From NCBI RefSeq assembly GCF_017355835.1, contig NZ_JAFEWF010000005.1:434001-498000 (forward strand): a DNA stretch of 64,000 nucleotides, read 5' to 3'. The first letter of the stretch is position 1. Every line of letters starts with the position of its first letter. Source of the DNA: Desertivirga brevis (GTDB lineage Bacteria; Bacteroidota; Bacteroidia; Sphingobacteriales; Sphingobacteriaceae). This document shows positions 18,869-27,817 of this stretch, in pieces. The notes under the pieces were generated by a model, which worked only from the letters and a program-made list of their open reading frames with translations, searched no databases and was not told the origin of the DNA. A program made the translations under genes and the position numbers.

Positions 18869-19987
18869 TTACTCCAAGGCACTTCTAAGATCAGCTATAA
18901 GATCCTCGATATTCTCAAGACCAACAGAAAGTCGTAGAAGATTAAAAGGTGTTTTAGTAAGTGGTCCTTCAACTGAAGCCCTATGTTCTATCAAACTTTC
19001 AACTCCCCCCAAACTTGTAGCCTGTGTGATCCATTTCAGGGAATTAGCTACTTTTCCGGCTGCCTCTTCTCCACCTTTTATAGTAAAACTTAGCATTCCA
19101 CTGAAACCAGACATTTGAGATTTTGCGATATTATGTGAAGTATGGCTTTCTAAGCCAGGATAAAACACCTTCTCAATAGCAGGATGCTGCTCCAGGAAAT
19201 GTGCTATTTTAAGCGCATTTGCTTCGTGCCCCCGCATCCGGTAAGGCAATGTTTTTAATCCCCGAACAGTCATATAGCAATCGAAAGGAGAGGGAACAGC
19301 GCCCGACAAGGTCTGTATGCTTTTAATCTTCTCCCATTGGGTGTTGGTTGTTTTAGTCACTAAAGCCCCTCCGAGCACATCACTGTGGCCTCCGAAGTAT
19401 TTGGTGGAAGAGTACATTACCAGATCAGCTCCTAAATCCAAAGGCTTTTGAAAAACTGGAGTTGCAAAAGTATTATCGCAGCAAACGGAGATCTCATGCT
19501 GGTGGGCAAGACCGCAAATAGCCTTAATATCTGAAATTTTAAGCAAAGGATTAGAAGGTGTTTCTATCCAAATAAGTCTTGTGGTATGCGGTTTAATTGA
19601 TTTTTCCACGGCGGCAAGATCAGACATGTCTATATAGGTGATGTCGAGTGTTCTTGAATACACTTCATTCATCAATGCCTTCAAACCATGATACATGTCT
19701 TCAGGAGCAATGACATGACTTCCTGGTTCGAGGGATTGGAAAACAGCAGATCCCGCTGCATTTCCCGAGGAAAAAGCACAAGCCTCAACTCCTCCGTCTA
19801 GCTTGGCTAGCACATTTTCCAGGGATAATCTATTTGGGTTAGCAGCACGTGTATATATATATCCTGCAGGATAGGAACCATCTTCTGCCCGTTCGAAAGT
19901 AGTAGATAATGTTATAGGTTGAACAACCGCCTTAGTATTTGAATCGGTAGTATTACCGGCATGAATTGCAATAGTTTCTATTTTCAT
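18869..19987 (-). CDS. PLP-dependent trans-sulfuration enzyme (cystathionine gamma-synthase/lyase type)
   Basis: 372 residues from the ATG; an upstream in-frame TTG is less likely. It has the Cys/Met-metabolism PLP fold: YTRAANPN (45-52), SSGNAAGSA phosphate-binding loop, DNTFATP with Asp171, and SSTKYFGGHSD with the PLP Lys196. LGGVESLIEHRAS is the C-terminal signature. It should join O-acetylhomoserine to cysteine or cleave cystathionine. Motifs do not separate MetB from MetC. It is just upstream of the riboswitch-metX-hom operon on the same strand, supporting a methionine role. Confidence 0.9.
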   Translation of the reverse strand: MKIETIAIHAGNTTDSNTKAVVQPITLSTTFERAEDGSYPAGYIYTRAANPNRLSLENVLAKLDGGVEACAFSSGNAAGSAVFQSLEPGSHVIAPEDMYHGLKALMNEVYSRTLDITYIDMSDLAAVEKSIKPHTTRLIWIETPSNPLLKISDIKAICGLAHQHEISVCCDNTFATPVFQKPLDLGADLVMYSSTKYFGGHSDVLGGALVTKTTNTQWEKIKSIQTLSGAVPSPFDCYMTVRGLKTLPYRMRGHEANALKIAHFLEQHPAIEKVFYPGLESHTSHNIAKSQMSGFSGMLSFTIKGGEEAAGKVANSLKWITQATSLGGVESLIEHRASVEGPLTKTPFNLLRLSVGLENIEDLIADLRSALE

Positions 19988-20184
19988 ATTCTGCTTATTC
20001 TGCAATAATAAGATTTAAGACTTAATGAAAATAGACTTAGCTTGTTTTAAAGAACAAAAACATTAATAAAAGGGATTAGAAGAAAAAGGGATCAGCGGAA
20101 CAAAAAACTCCCGCTCATAGAAACCTACAAACGAGGGATGATCGTCTTTGGGAGTGCTGCTAGAATAGAAAAATAGACGTTCAC

Positions 20185-20211
20185 AAAAAAAGGCCCCTAG
20201 AAGGAGCCTTT
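20185..20211 (-). terminator. Terminator of the PH-domain protein gene
   Basis: On the minus strand AAAGGCTCC and GGGGCCTTT form a stem with one mismatch and a TTCTA loop, followed by TTTT. It lies about 20 bases after the stop codon. Confidence 0.7.
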
Positions 20212-20230
20212 ATACAAATTTTTTTTTCTT

Positions 20231-20797
20231 TTACAGTTTAGATAAGAATTGTTGAGTTACGTGACCTAGCTTAATAAGCTCATACTCTTTAGGCGATATA
20301 GCACCTTTTTCTTTCAATTCATAAACCTGATTCAAGCTGTGAGCTGAAGAATGCTTTTTAACCCGGTGCTCAATAGCTTTCGAGAACTCCTCGTGATTAG
20401 TAATGAAAGAGTGGCTGAAACCAGAACATTCATCGGCTCTTCTACGGGTTCTGATATGACCCATTCTGAAATACTTACTTAATTTATGATGCTCTGCCGA
20501 AGCTTTGTAGATATCATGAACAGATATTTCATGTTTTTTCTTTGAGAACAGACCTTTTTCCATTACCAGGTGCTGATCTGTAAGATGCCATTTTTCGTTT
20601 GCTTTACTGATTGCCCAAATCAATCCCGCTGCAGCTAAAACTCCTCCAAAAACTTTGAATGTCATATCCTCCTGAAGGAATAATATTAATCCAGCTGCGA
20701 TTAAGCCCGCAGGTGCTGAATAAACGATCCAATGTTTCTGTGCTGTAATAGTTGGTTCAGGGTGTCTTACTTCTGCCTTTTCTTGTTTTTTACTCAT
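20231..20797 (-). CDS. Membrane protein with bacterial PH domain and SHOCT-like tail
   Basis: 188 residues. Two adjacent transmembrane segments (about 23-41 and 46-64) are followed by a YdbS-type bPH2 region (WHLTDQHLVMEKGLFSKKKH). That is the usual order in this family. The C-terminus VYELKEKGAISPKEYELIK fits the short SHOCT helix-turn pattern. The function is unknown; such proteins are often envelope-associated. Single gene with its own terminator. Confidence 0.75.
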   Translation of the reverse strand: MSKKQEKAEVRHPEPTITAQKHWIVYSAPAGLIAAGLILFLQEDMTFKVFGGVLAAAGLIWAISKANEKWHLTDQHLVMEKGLFSKKKHEISVHDIYKASAEHHKLSKYFRMGHIRTRRRADECSGFSHSFITNHEEFSKAIEHRVKKHSSAHSLNQVYELKEKGAISPKEYELIKLGHVTQQFLSKL

Positions 20798-20848
20798 ACT
20801 GAAGGGTAGTTTACTGCTACTGTATACGCAAGTTTTTTTATTTGGGTT

Positions 20849-20995
20849 ATGATTTTTTTCAATCTTCTAGCAGCTTGGCGAGATTACTCTAGGGGGATAG
20901 TACAGTGCGCAGCAGAAAGAATCGAAGAAACATTTTCAAAGGAAATAAAAAGCTATGGAGATAAACTTAAGGTTAACTTGTTACTGACAGAATAG
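20849..20995 (+). CDS. Doubtful 48-residue ORF
   Basis: MIFFNLLAAWRDYSRGIVQ followed by a charged amphipathic helix-like stretch (AAERIEETFSKEIKSYGD) and TAG. It lies in the intergenic region divergent from the PH-domain gene. Amino-acid makeup looks protein-like, but there is no RBS or promoter evidence, and chance is the default reading. Confidence 0.15.
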   Translation: MIFFNLLAAWRDYSRGIVQCAAERIEETFSKEIKSYGDKLKVNLLLTE

Positions 20996-21031
20996 TAGCC
21001 AGTATCTAACAGGGGAAACGCGTGCAATTTA

Positions 21032-21086
21032 CCGGGCTATGTCCGGGCTAAGTACGGGTTTTGTCCCTGTTAAGTCTTGGGTATGG
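21032..21086. repeat. Degenerate 11-bp tandem repeat array
   Basis: Consecutive 11-base units read CCGGGCTATGT, CCGGGCTAAGT, ACGGGTTTTGT, CCCTGTTAAGT and a weaker CTTGGGTATGG. Period equals one helical turn. It lies about 140 bases upstream of a small plus-strand gene. Confidence 0.75.
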
Positions 21087-21227
21087 CAAGTTAGTGGTAG
21101 GACGTTCCTTAAATGAATTTTCCCCTCAGTTAATTATCATTAAATATATTCGAGTCTAAAATTTTCCTTTTTCGCCCTTTCCTTTTTGCCGGGGATTTGA
21201 CTTATTTTGCAGTAAATAACAAAAGAG

Positions 21228-21458
21228 ATGAGTAGTGATCCGATGGCAGATAAGCTTTTTGAAATGAAGTTAAAGGTTATTTTTGAGAAGTACAGCTGGT
21301 TACAAGATCAGCTTTCATTTATAGAATTTAAGGAATTATTTCCCGTGAACTTTAAAAAGGGGAGGCCGGTTGGTTTAGATAAACCAGCATTTGATCTTGA
21401 TAGAGAGATCTTTTTGGAGGTACTTATCGCCTTTAAGCAATCGTATCCTCCAAATTGA
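21228..21458 (+). CDS. Small hypothetical protein
   Basis: 76 residues, soluble and charged, no signal peptide or membrane segment. Not recognised. The ATG is preceded by AAAAGAG. A TTATTTTG element about 20 bases upstream could be a -7 box. The sequence (FEMKLKVIFEKYSWLQDQLS) suggests a helical protein. It converges on the YceI gene with only 12 bases between their ends, and lies downstream of the 11-bp repeat array, which may control it. Confidence 0.6.
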   Translation: MSSDPMADKLFEMKLKVIFEKYSWLQDQLSFIEFKELFPVNFKKGRPVGLDKPAFDLDREIFLEVLIAFKQSYPPN

Positions 21459-21470
21459 TCAAATTCTGCT

Positions 21471-22139
21471 CTATCTTATCGCTTTTAGGTCGAGCTCAAT
21501 ATTTACCTTTTCTGAAATGAACTTATCACCGAGCGTTTTATCGTTTCCATAGTTCATTTGCCACTGCCTTCTGTCTATGTCAAAGTCGGCTTTAGCCTTC
21601 ATTGTGTTTCCCACCAGTTCTACATTAGCTGGAAAAGTAATATTTTTAGTAACGTTCTTCAATGTCAGGTTTCCACTAATATTGAAATTAGCTCCCTTCA
21701 CCAAAGAGGTATCTTTTCCATCCGGTTTGTAAGGTTCCACCTTTGAGATTTGAAATTTCGCTGTTCCGAAATTATCTGCGTCAAAGAAATCTCCGCTTAA
21801 AAGGTGTGGCTTAAGCTTGCTCTGAAACATATCGCCCTTTTCCTCCACTTCAAGCGACTTAACATTTATTTCAAACTCTCCACCTGTGATCTGTTGGTCT
21901 GCTACCGATACATTTCCATAGTTCAGTTTGAAGATACCAGGATGGCTTTTACCTATCCCGTGACCCGTAAACCGAATCCTTGAAGTAGTAGTGTCGATCC
22001 TGAAAGTCTCACCAGTTGATGTTGCAGCCTGTTGTTCTTCGGCTATTTTCGCGTTATCTCCTTTCGGTGCCTGATTGCATGCAGAGATAGAAACCGCCAT
22101 TGCTATTGCTACTATTGAACTTTTAACTCCTGTTTGCAT
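21471..22139 (-). CDS. YceI-family lipoprotein
   Basis: 222 residues. The N-terminus MQTGVKSSIVAIAMAVSISAC is a lipoprotein signal with lipobox ISAC (Cys21). The YceI lipocalin-like domain follows from about 45: FRIDTTTSRIRFTGHG, then ISGNLTLKNVTKNITFP, and WQMNYGNDKTLGDKF near the end. YceI barrels bind isoprenoid or other amphiphilic molecules; the ligand here is unknown. A strong hairpin separates it from the four genes upstream on the same strand. Confidence 0.9.
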   Translation of the reverse strand: MQTGVKSSIVAIAMAVSISACNQAPKGDNAKIAEEQQAATSTGETFRIDTTTSRIRFTGHGIGKSHPGIFKLNYGNVSVADQQITGGEFEINVKSLEVEEKGDMFQSKLKPHLLSGDFFDADNFGTAKFQISKVEPYKPDGKDTSLVKGANFNISGNLTLKNVTKNITFPANVELVGNTMKAKADFDIDRRQWQMNYGNDKTLGDKFISEKVNIELDLKAIR

Positions 22140-22200
22140 ATTATTCTACATTGGGTTAGAACATTTAAACAGAGGGAAAGGCCCAAGTGTTTGACTTGCA

Positions 22201-22230
22201 AACTTCTCCCTTTGATTAAAGGGAGAAGTT
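22201..22230 (-). terminator. Terminator between the lipoprotein gene and yceI
   Basis: AACTTCTCCCTTT and AAAGGGAGAAGTT form a perfect 13-bp stem with a four-base loop just past the stop of the 22237 gene. The downstream T run is short (GTTTG on the minus strand), so it may attenuate rather than block read-through into yceI. Confidence 0.6.
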
Positions 22231-22236
22231 CAGATC

Positions 22237-22683
22237 CTATTTCTTCCTGAACTGTAGCAGGTACTGATCTGATTCTTTTAGCAGGTTGACATAAACGGAA
22301 TCTATCGCCTTGATCTTTGCTTTTTCCTTATTGAAATAAGCCACCGCTTCATCCTCATTCTTCCCGCTAACATCGGCGTTGAACTTGTGCATCCAATCCG
22401 ACATTTGGTCATCCGCATCCTCCAATTGGGATCGCAACTTGTTCATGGTTTGCTTTTCTGTAATAGTATCGAGAGCAGGTCGCCCTTTCTTAATACTATC
22501 CAGGCGAGTTACCAGGGTATCAAGCTTTCTTTTATTTAGATATGCCTTTTCTGTATTTATCATTACGCTATCGTGTATTGATACAACCTCATCTCTTATG
22601 GTTTTGTAATCCGGACCCTGCTTGCACGAGACAACCGCAGTTGCAAAGGCGGAAATCAAAAATACGCCTGCTTTTTTAATCAT
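22237..22683 (-). CDS. Lipoprotein of unknown function with helical body
   Basis: 148 residues from MIKKAGVF; an ATG four codons upstream is also possible. The signal ends in the lipobox TAVVSC. The remainder is a charged, mostly helical region with likely coiled-coil character (KLDTLVTRLDSIKKG, MNKLRSQLEDADDQM). Its start overlaps the end of the Asp-box gene by 8 bases (20 with the longer start), so it is cotranslated with it. Function not recognised. Confidence 0.75.
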   Translation of the reverse strand: MIKKAGVFLISAFATAVVSCKQGPDYKTIRDEVVSIHDSVMINTEKAYLNKRKLDTLVTRLDSIKKGRPALDTITEKQTMNKLRSQLEDADDQMSDWMHKFNADVSGKNEDEAVAYFNKEKAKIKAIDSVYVNLLKESDQYLLQFRKK

Positions 22684-23974
22684 TTGCCAGTTCATTTGTA
22701 GTATAATAAATCGTTGGAATTCCTTTACTTTCTCTCACCCAAGCTATTAATGCCTTATCACTTTGAGGTGTGATTACCGCGTGGTGATCTGCGAATGTAC
22801 CATCTGTAATTGAGATTGTTCGCGAAGTATTTCCCTTCTCAATAAAACTTAATAGAACCTTTGCGCTTGCTGCACTTTGATGATGTGCCGGCATTCCTTC
22901 GCTGTGATGCCCAGATTGATTTGTGCCTGTTCCTGATTCTTCACATACCATTACAAGCTTTTGTCCAACGGTAGTTAGCTGAGGATGCCGTCCTTTAGTA
23001 CTTAAAGAGGTTCGTTTGGCAAAGGGAGCATTATTAAGTGAAGTGCTGAAATAAAGCCCAGGCTTACCTTCTGCTGCACTAAACCAAACAGCATTCACTT
23101 TATCAGCGCTTACTGAAAGCGAAGGCCCTGAATGGGGACAGCCATCTATTTTCCAATAATCATTACTGATAGCTTGTTCCTTTGTGAATGTTTTTCCATT
23201 GTCCCTGGAACTGATATAAACCATATCGCGCACTTGCGCACCTGCAGTGGTTACAGGAAACTGAATGCTACGGTAAGCAATATGCAAATTACCATGATCG
23301 TCAACTAAAAGGTCGGTACGACAGCATTCACAGGTGCTTTTATTCAAGCAGGAATCGGGCGCGAACCCTTTACCCTTTTCGGTTTTAGCAAAAAATAAAG
23401 CCGAGCCCTTTTGAGTTTTCCCAAACCTGCCGTCTAACCAGATTGCAGCTATTTCTCCGTCTTTCAAAGTTGCCAAATCAAAGAAGTTCCTTCCGTAGTG
23501 ATGAGAGGTATCGGAGTGAAGAAAAAGTGGGGTAGACCAGTTCTTTCCCGAATCTTTGGATGAGGTATAATAGATGCCTCCAGCATAGGGGTTCTTTTCA
23601 TTTTCAAACTTCCGGGCGAAAACAGCGATGATAGTGCCGTCTTTCTTAAATGCCACTTTAGCCATACTTTCAGGCGAATGAGAACATCCTATAGAAGGGG
23701 TGACTGTGACAGGTGCACCGAACCTACTAGTAGCGGGATTGTAAGCAGCGAATTGAACACGATATAATGAATCAGAAGGATCCTTTGCTGTCCAGCAAAG
23801 GACAGCTCTTTTATCTGGTGCCTGGGTTAGATAGGGACCCAAAGCTTCCATTTCTTCGTCGATTGCATGCTCCTTTATCTCAGGTATTTTACTTGCATTT
23901 TTACAAGAAATAAAAAGAGATAAAAGCACTGTTTGAAAGGATATTAGGATTATTAATCTAAATTTTAAATTCAT
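22676..23974 (-). CDS. Asp-box (sialidase-like) propeller lipoprotein with Cys/His/Met motifs
   Basis: 432 residues. Signal with lipobox FISC (Cys24). Asp-box repeats TSSKDSGKNWS (about 137-147) and SSRDNGKTFT (255-264) mark a beta-propeller of the sialidase type. Annotators would probably call it exo-sialidase, but I see no FRIP motif. Unusual are GCSHS (96-100), CECC (215-218), GCPHS (278-282) and a His/Met cluster HHSEGMPAHH (356-365), which suggest metal, perhaps copper, binding. It sits two bases after the TonB receptor gene and overlaps the next lipoprotein gene. Confidence 0.8.
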   Translation of the reverse strand: MNLKFRLIILISFQTVLLSLFISCKNASKIPEIKEHAIDEEMEALGPYLTQAPDKRAVLCWTAKDPSDSLYRVQFAAYNPATSRFGAPVTVTPSIGCSHSPESMAKVAFKKDGTIIAVFARKFENEKNPYAGGIYYTSSKDSGKNWSTPLFLHSDTSHHYGRNFFDLATLKDGEIAAIWLDGRFGKTQKGSALFFAKTEKGKGFAPDSCLNKSTCECCRTDLLVDDHGNLHIAYRSIQFPVTTAGAQVRDMVYISSRDNGKTFTKEQAISNDYWKIDGCPHSGPSLSVSADKVNAVWFSAAEGKPGLYFSTSLNNAPFAKRTSLSTKGRHPQLTTVGQKLVMVCEESGTGTNQSGHHSEGMPAHHQSAASAKVLLSFIEKGNTSRTISITDGTFADHHAVITPQSDKALIAWVRESKGIPTIYYTTNELAND

Positions 23975-23975
23975 A

Positions 23976-26291
23976 TTACTTTAAATGGGTAAAGGAATAA
24001 GTTAAACCGATGGTAACAGTGCGGGGAGCGGCGGCATTATAAGTAACTCCATATTGATTCCCCGTCACGTTATTGGCGTACAGTTGATCCGTGACGTTCA
24101 TAATATTAAGCCAAAGGCCCGCGCCTTTTGCCACTTTTGCTTTGATGTCATACCCGAACCTCAGATTAAAGATATCGTAGCCTCTATAGGATCTGGTGTT
24201 GGCGCTATTTACATAATATTTACTGATAGACTGCCACTCTGCCGCCATCCTAAGTCCCGCTACAAAACCCGGCTTCCAGGTAACTTCTGAATTAATAATC
24301 GAAGCAGGGGCATTAGCCATGCTATTACCATTGTAAAACACTGTCTTTCCAAATAAAAGCTCGCTATATTCCTGGTATTTGTGTTCAGCATAGGTTCCAC
24401 CGAAGCGAAGACCAAGTTGCTTTGTTGGCGTGTATACCAATGTGTACTCAATACCGCGATGGCGGGTAGCACCAGCGTTATCATTTTGTGTAGTATTATC
24501 TGGCATCATAACGGTAATGATTTCATTTTTGCCATTCATGGCAAAAGCTGCTAACTCAATGTTCAGCTTCTCATGAACTGGTAGCCAGGCACCCAACTCG
24601 TAATTTTGAAAGGTAGCTTGCTCTAGAATATTCGTTTGTCTTGCACTATACAAGAAGCTGGTTTCTGGCGGTTGAAATCCAACACTCCAATTGCTATATA
24701 CACCAAAGCCTTTACCGAAATCGTAAGTTAAACCAAGCTTGGGAGCAAGCACCGAATAAACGTTTTTCTCGTTTTGTTTATATTTCGTTTTACCCAGAGG
24801 CAGCTTGTTTTCAAAATTATAGATCAGGTTATCATACCTCAAACCTGCAACTACACGTAATGCCTTAATCGGATTAACTTGTAACTGGGCAAAGGTAGCC
24901 GCGTTAACGAGATTTGTTTTATAGTTATCGATCACCGAGTCCGTCTTGTTAAAACCTGTATAAAAATTACTCGGCACATCCTTATTTATAGAAAGGTAAT
25001 TTGCATAGAAGGTACTTGGGCTATAATCAAGATAGGCTCCGATCTGGAACTTCGAATTCAGGAACTTTATTTGAGAGCTGTGCTGTGTGAGCAGTCCAAA
25101 ACTCTTAAAGCTGAGGTTATTTTCCTGCCCCCTCGAAAGGACATACTTCTTAGTGTCTTTTGCAATACTATCACCTATAAAATAGCTGGGTAACTGGCCA
25201 GTCGAGTTATCTCTGAAAAACGCGGTCAGGAATGTACTATTGCTTGAGTTCCAGCGATGATCAATCCTCGCACTGAGGCGTAAAGCATTTACTTTGCGGT
25301 AGGTAAAACGCTGATTACTACTATACCTTCTGCTATAGAAACGGGCACTATCCAAACTACCAGGGGTTTGTGTATCAAGATAGCTGAAGCTTCCAGCTAC
25401 AGTTAAGCGACTGGCTGAATTGAAATCGTAAGTGGTTTTTAAACTCGCTGAATATTTATCGAAATCTGTATAATCCTGCCAGCTATTTTTTTGCCTGGCC
25501 GTGTATGCTCCAACATAAACGCCAAGCTTTCCGCGAGTAAGGCCTGTACTGATATCGGTCCTATAATAGTTGTACCCGTCTCCCTGCACTGAGAGCTGAG
25601 CCTGCTGTCCAATAGGAGGATTTGCAGTAATGAAATTGATAGAACCACCAATGGCATTACTACCGTAAAGTGAGGATGCGGGCCCTTTGATCACTTCGAT
25701 ACCTTTAAGTCCATTCATATTGATCTCGTAGAGGGCATTATGGTTGAAAATACCTGTTGGTCTTATAGGGAGCCCATCCTCTAAATAAAGGTAAAGGGCA
25801 TTATAGGTTATAGGTTGACGTATGGCCATGGTATGCTGTTCGTTACCAAGGTTTACCATATAAACTCCAGCCGACTTATTTAGTAACTGATAAAGTGCTG
25901 TGGCTCTGGTTTCAGTGAGCGTAGCAGAATTGATTTTACTTATGGCGGCTGGAATTTCCTTACGGGATTGCTGCTCGCGACTACCAGAAACTACAACTTC
26001 AGAAAGGAAGTTGGAAGTTGCTTCAAGAGATACCACTAATCCCTCTACAGCCAATACTCTTATTGTATTATAGCCTGGTTTTGAAACTTCTATTGAATCG
26101 TTCAGACTAACAGTTGAACGCCCCTGTGCATTACTTTGTGATATTATTGATCCATTACCTATGCTTCTTATGTCTGCGCCTTGTAATGCTGTTTGTGAAC
26201 GTGAATCGACAATTCGAACCATAACGTTCTGCTTTTGCGCATAAAGAAAACAGGTAAGGTGCATGAGACATGCAAAAATGATAGTTCTCAT
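23976..26291 (-). CDS. TonB-dependent outer-membrane receptor
   Basis: 771 residues. Signal peptide of about 18 residues (ends FLYAQ). An N-terminal carboxypeptidase-regulatory-like domain (about 22-95) is followed by the plug, with LYLEDGLPIRP and GIEVIKGPASSLYGSNAIGG. A 22-strand barrel ends in an aromatic residue pattern (VTIGLTYSFTHLK). It has no SusD partner, so it is more likely a metal or metal-chelate importer than a glycan importer; the neighbours with Cys motifs point the same way. First long gene of an operon running down to 22237. Confidence 0.93.
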   Translation of the reverse strand: MRTIIFACLMHLTCFLYAQKQNVMVRIVDSRSQTALQGADIRSIGNGSIISQSNAQGRSTVSLNDSIEVSKPGYNTIRVLAVEGLVVSLEATSNFLSEVVVSGSREQQSRKEIPAAISKINSATLTETRATALYQLLNKSAGVYMVNLGNEQHTMAIRQPITYNALYLYLEDGLPIRPTGIFNHNALYEINMNGLKGIEVIKGPASSLYGSNAIGGSINFITANPPIGQQAQLSVQGDGYNYYRTDISTGLTRGKLGVYVGAYTARQKNSWQDYTDFDKYSASLKTTYDFNSASRLTVAGSFSYLDTQTPGSLDSARFYSRRYSSNQRFTYRKVNALRLSARIDHRWNSSNSTFLTAFFRDNSTGQLPSYFIGDSIAKDTKKYVLSRGQENNLSFKSFGLLTQHSSQIKFLNSKFQIGAYLDYSPSTFYANYLSINKDVPSNFYTGFNKTDSVIDNYKTNLVNAATFAQLQVNPIKALRVVAGLRYDNLIYNFENKLPLGKTKYKQNEKNVYSVLAPKLGLTYDFGKGFGVYSNWSVGFQPPETSFLYSARQTNILEQATFQNYELGAWLPVHEKLNIELAAFAMNGKNEIITVMMPDNTTQNDNAGATRHRGIEYTLVYTPTKQLGLRFGGTYAEHKYQEYSELLFGKTVFYNGNSMANAPASIINSEVTWKPGFVAGLRMAAEWQSISKYYVNSANTRSYRGYDIFNLRFGYDIKAKVAKGAGLWLNIMNVTDQLYANNVTGNQYGVTYNAAAPRTVTIGLTYSFTHLK

Positions 26292-26367
26292 TTATAATCC
26301 TTTAACATGTAAACTTTCCTCGATGAAAAGATCCATCGAATAACTCTAATAAAATTCTGTAAAGGAA

Positions 26368-26736
26368 TTATGCGCGGGGCGGCTGAAAGATAGCTCTGCT
26401 GGAGTTAAAAGGCTTGCTTTCTGGTTCGAAGAATGAACTTATAGAGACAAATGAAACAGGAACAGAGATGGTATATTCGGGAAAGCTTGATACTTCATGA
26501 AAAGTATTGCTTTGCGCTCGTCTTTCCTGGTTCTTTTCTTTCTCTTCCGCTAACTTGATCTTTTTCATCAGGTAACACTTACCGTTACAATGAAGCTGCG
26601 GCTTGTCCCGGTTTTCACAAAGTGCAGAAGCGATTAAATGTTTATTCGCAGCGAAACCTGCATAAATAAAAAACCGGCTAAAATTTGCGCTTAGCAGGGT
26701 TAATATTAAAATGAAGGCCGTAAGTTTGCGAATCAT
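26368..26736 (-). CDS. Small secreted/membrane protein with Cys motif, unknown function
   Basis: 122 residues from MIRKLTAF; an upstream in-frame TTG is less likely. One N-terminal hydrophobic segment. The central CENRDKPQLHCNGKCYLMKK resembles a motif I associate with proteins next to TonB receptors in many Bacteroidota, but whose role I cannot name. Three Cys and a His are candidate metal ligands. It is 76 bases upstream of the TonB receptor gene and likely heads the operon. Confidence 0.7.
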   Translation of the reverse strand: MIRKLTAFILILTLLSANFSRFFIYAGFAANKHLIASALCENRDKPQLHCNGKCYLMKKIKLAEEKEKNQERRAQSNTFHEVSSFPEYTISVPVSFVSISSFFEPESKPFNSSRAIFQPPRA

Positions 26737-26880
26737 ACTACGGACAAAAGTAACCAGCAATTTATTCTCAAGCAAGGGAAGTTATGACTTTTAATTTTTT
26801 GCATCTGTCTACCTATTGCATTGGCCGTGGGATGAAAAGAATGATCACAAACAGAAAAATCACACATAAGAAAAAACAGA

Positions 26881-27693
26881 ATGCATTCAAGTTTTTCATT
26901 AGAGGACAAAGTAATAATTGTAACCGGGGCCACAGGGGTATTAGGTCACTCGTTTGTTAACGGACTAGCAGAAGCTGGCGCTATAGTAGGGGTACTGGGG
27001 CGTAATGAGGCAGTTGCTAATGAACGGGCAGAAGAGATTCTTAAAAAAGGTGGTAAAGCAATTGCACTTATCGCTGACGTACAGAATGAAGCGCAGTTAT
27101 TGGCTGCGAGAGATCTGGTATTAAAAACCTACGGTAGAATAGACGGTCTTGTAAATGGCGCAGGTGGGAATCGTCCAGATGGTATCCTCCAGCCTGATGA
27201 AAATATTTTTAAGTTGAACGTTGACGGTATGAAAGAAGTAATGGACCTGAATCTTTGGGGTACCTTACTTCCTACGCAGGTTTTTGGAGAATCGCTTACT
27301 GAAAATGGTGGTAGCATTGTTAATATTTCTTCAATGTCTGCCCAGCGTGCTTTAAGTAAGGTAATGGGTTACAGCCTTGCAAAGGCGGCTGTTGATGCAT
27401 ACACCCGCTGGTTCGCGGTTGAGCTTGCTAACCGATATCAGGACAAAGTCAGGATGAACGCTATTGCCCCTGGTTTCTTCCTTACCGATCAAAACCGCGC
27501 TTTATTGACTAAAGAGGATGGAGGTTATACTCAAAGAGGACAACTTGTTTTAAACCAAACACCATTTAAACGTTTCGGTCATCCTGACGAATTAATTGGA
27601 GCATTAATTTGGCTGTTAAGCGATGCTTCTAAATTTGTAACAGGTACAGTTGTCAACGTGGATGGAGGCTTTATAGTGAACAGCGGCGTATAG
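26881..27693 (+). CDS. SDR oxidoreductase, D-mannonate oxidoreductase type
   Basis: 270 residues. TGATGVLG (15-22), NGAG (92-95, in place of NNAG), Ser150/151, and Tyr164-Lys168 are all in place. The C-terminal segment HPDELIGALIWLLSDASKF matches the SDR group annotated as D-mannonate oxidoreductase (fructuronate reductase). That would place it in glucuronate breakdown, but no uxuA or uxaC is nearby, so substrate remains a guess. Followed by a hairpin at 27720. Confidence 0.85.
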   Translation: MHSSFSLEDKVIIVTGATGVLGHSFVNGLAEAGAIVGVLGRNEAVANERAEEILKKGGKAIALIADVQNEAQLLAARDLVLKTYGRIDGLVNGAGGNRPDGILQPDENIFKLNVDGMKEVMDLNLWGTLLPTQVFGESLTENGGSIVNISSMSAQRALSKVMGYSLAKAAVDAYTRWFAVELANRYQDKVRMNAIAPGFFLTDQNRALLTKEDGGYTQRGQLVLNQTPFKRFGHPDELIGALIWLLSDASKFVTGTVVNVDGGFIVNSGV

Positions 27694-27719
27694 GTTGATC
27701 ATTAAGTTTCTAACTTTAG

Positions 27720-27749
27720 GGCTCGTATAGATTTCAAAGCATACGAGCC
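27720..27749 (+). terminator. Hairpin terminator after the SDR gene
   Basis: GGCTCGTAT and ATACGAGCC form a perfect 9-bp stem with a 12-base loop, then TTGCTATTT. The T tract is interrupted. Confidence 0.6.
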
Positions 27750-27817
27750 TTGCTATTTATGCACAGGAGGCAAAAATAGTTTCAATACAGCCATTCCTTT
27801 TCTATTTTTGATGGCTT

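Noticed and set aside
22676..23974. Plain exo-sialidase call for the Asp-box protein
   Set aside because: Asp-boxes alone are not specific; no FRIP motif or catalytic Arg triad was identified, and Cys/His/Met motifs point elsewhere.
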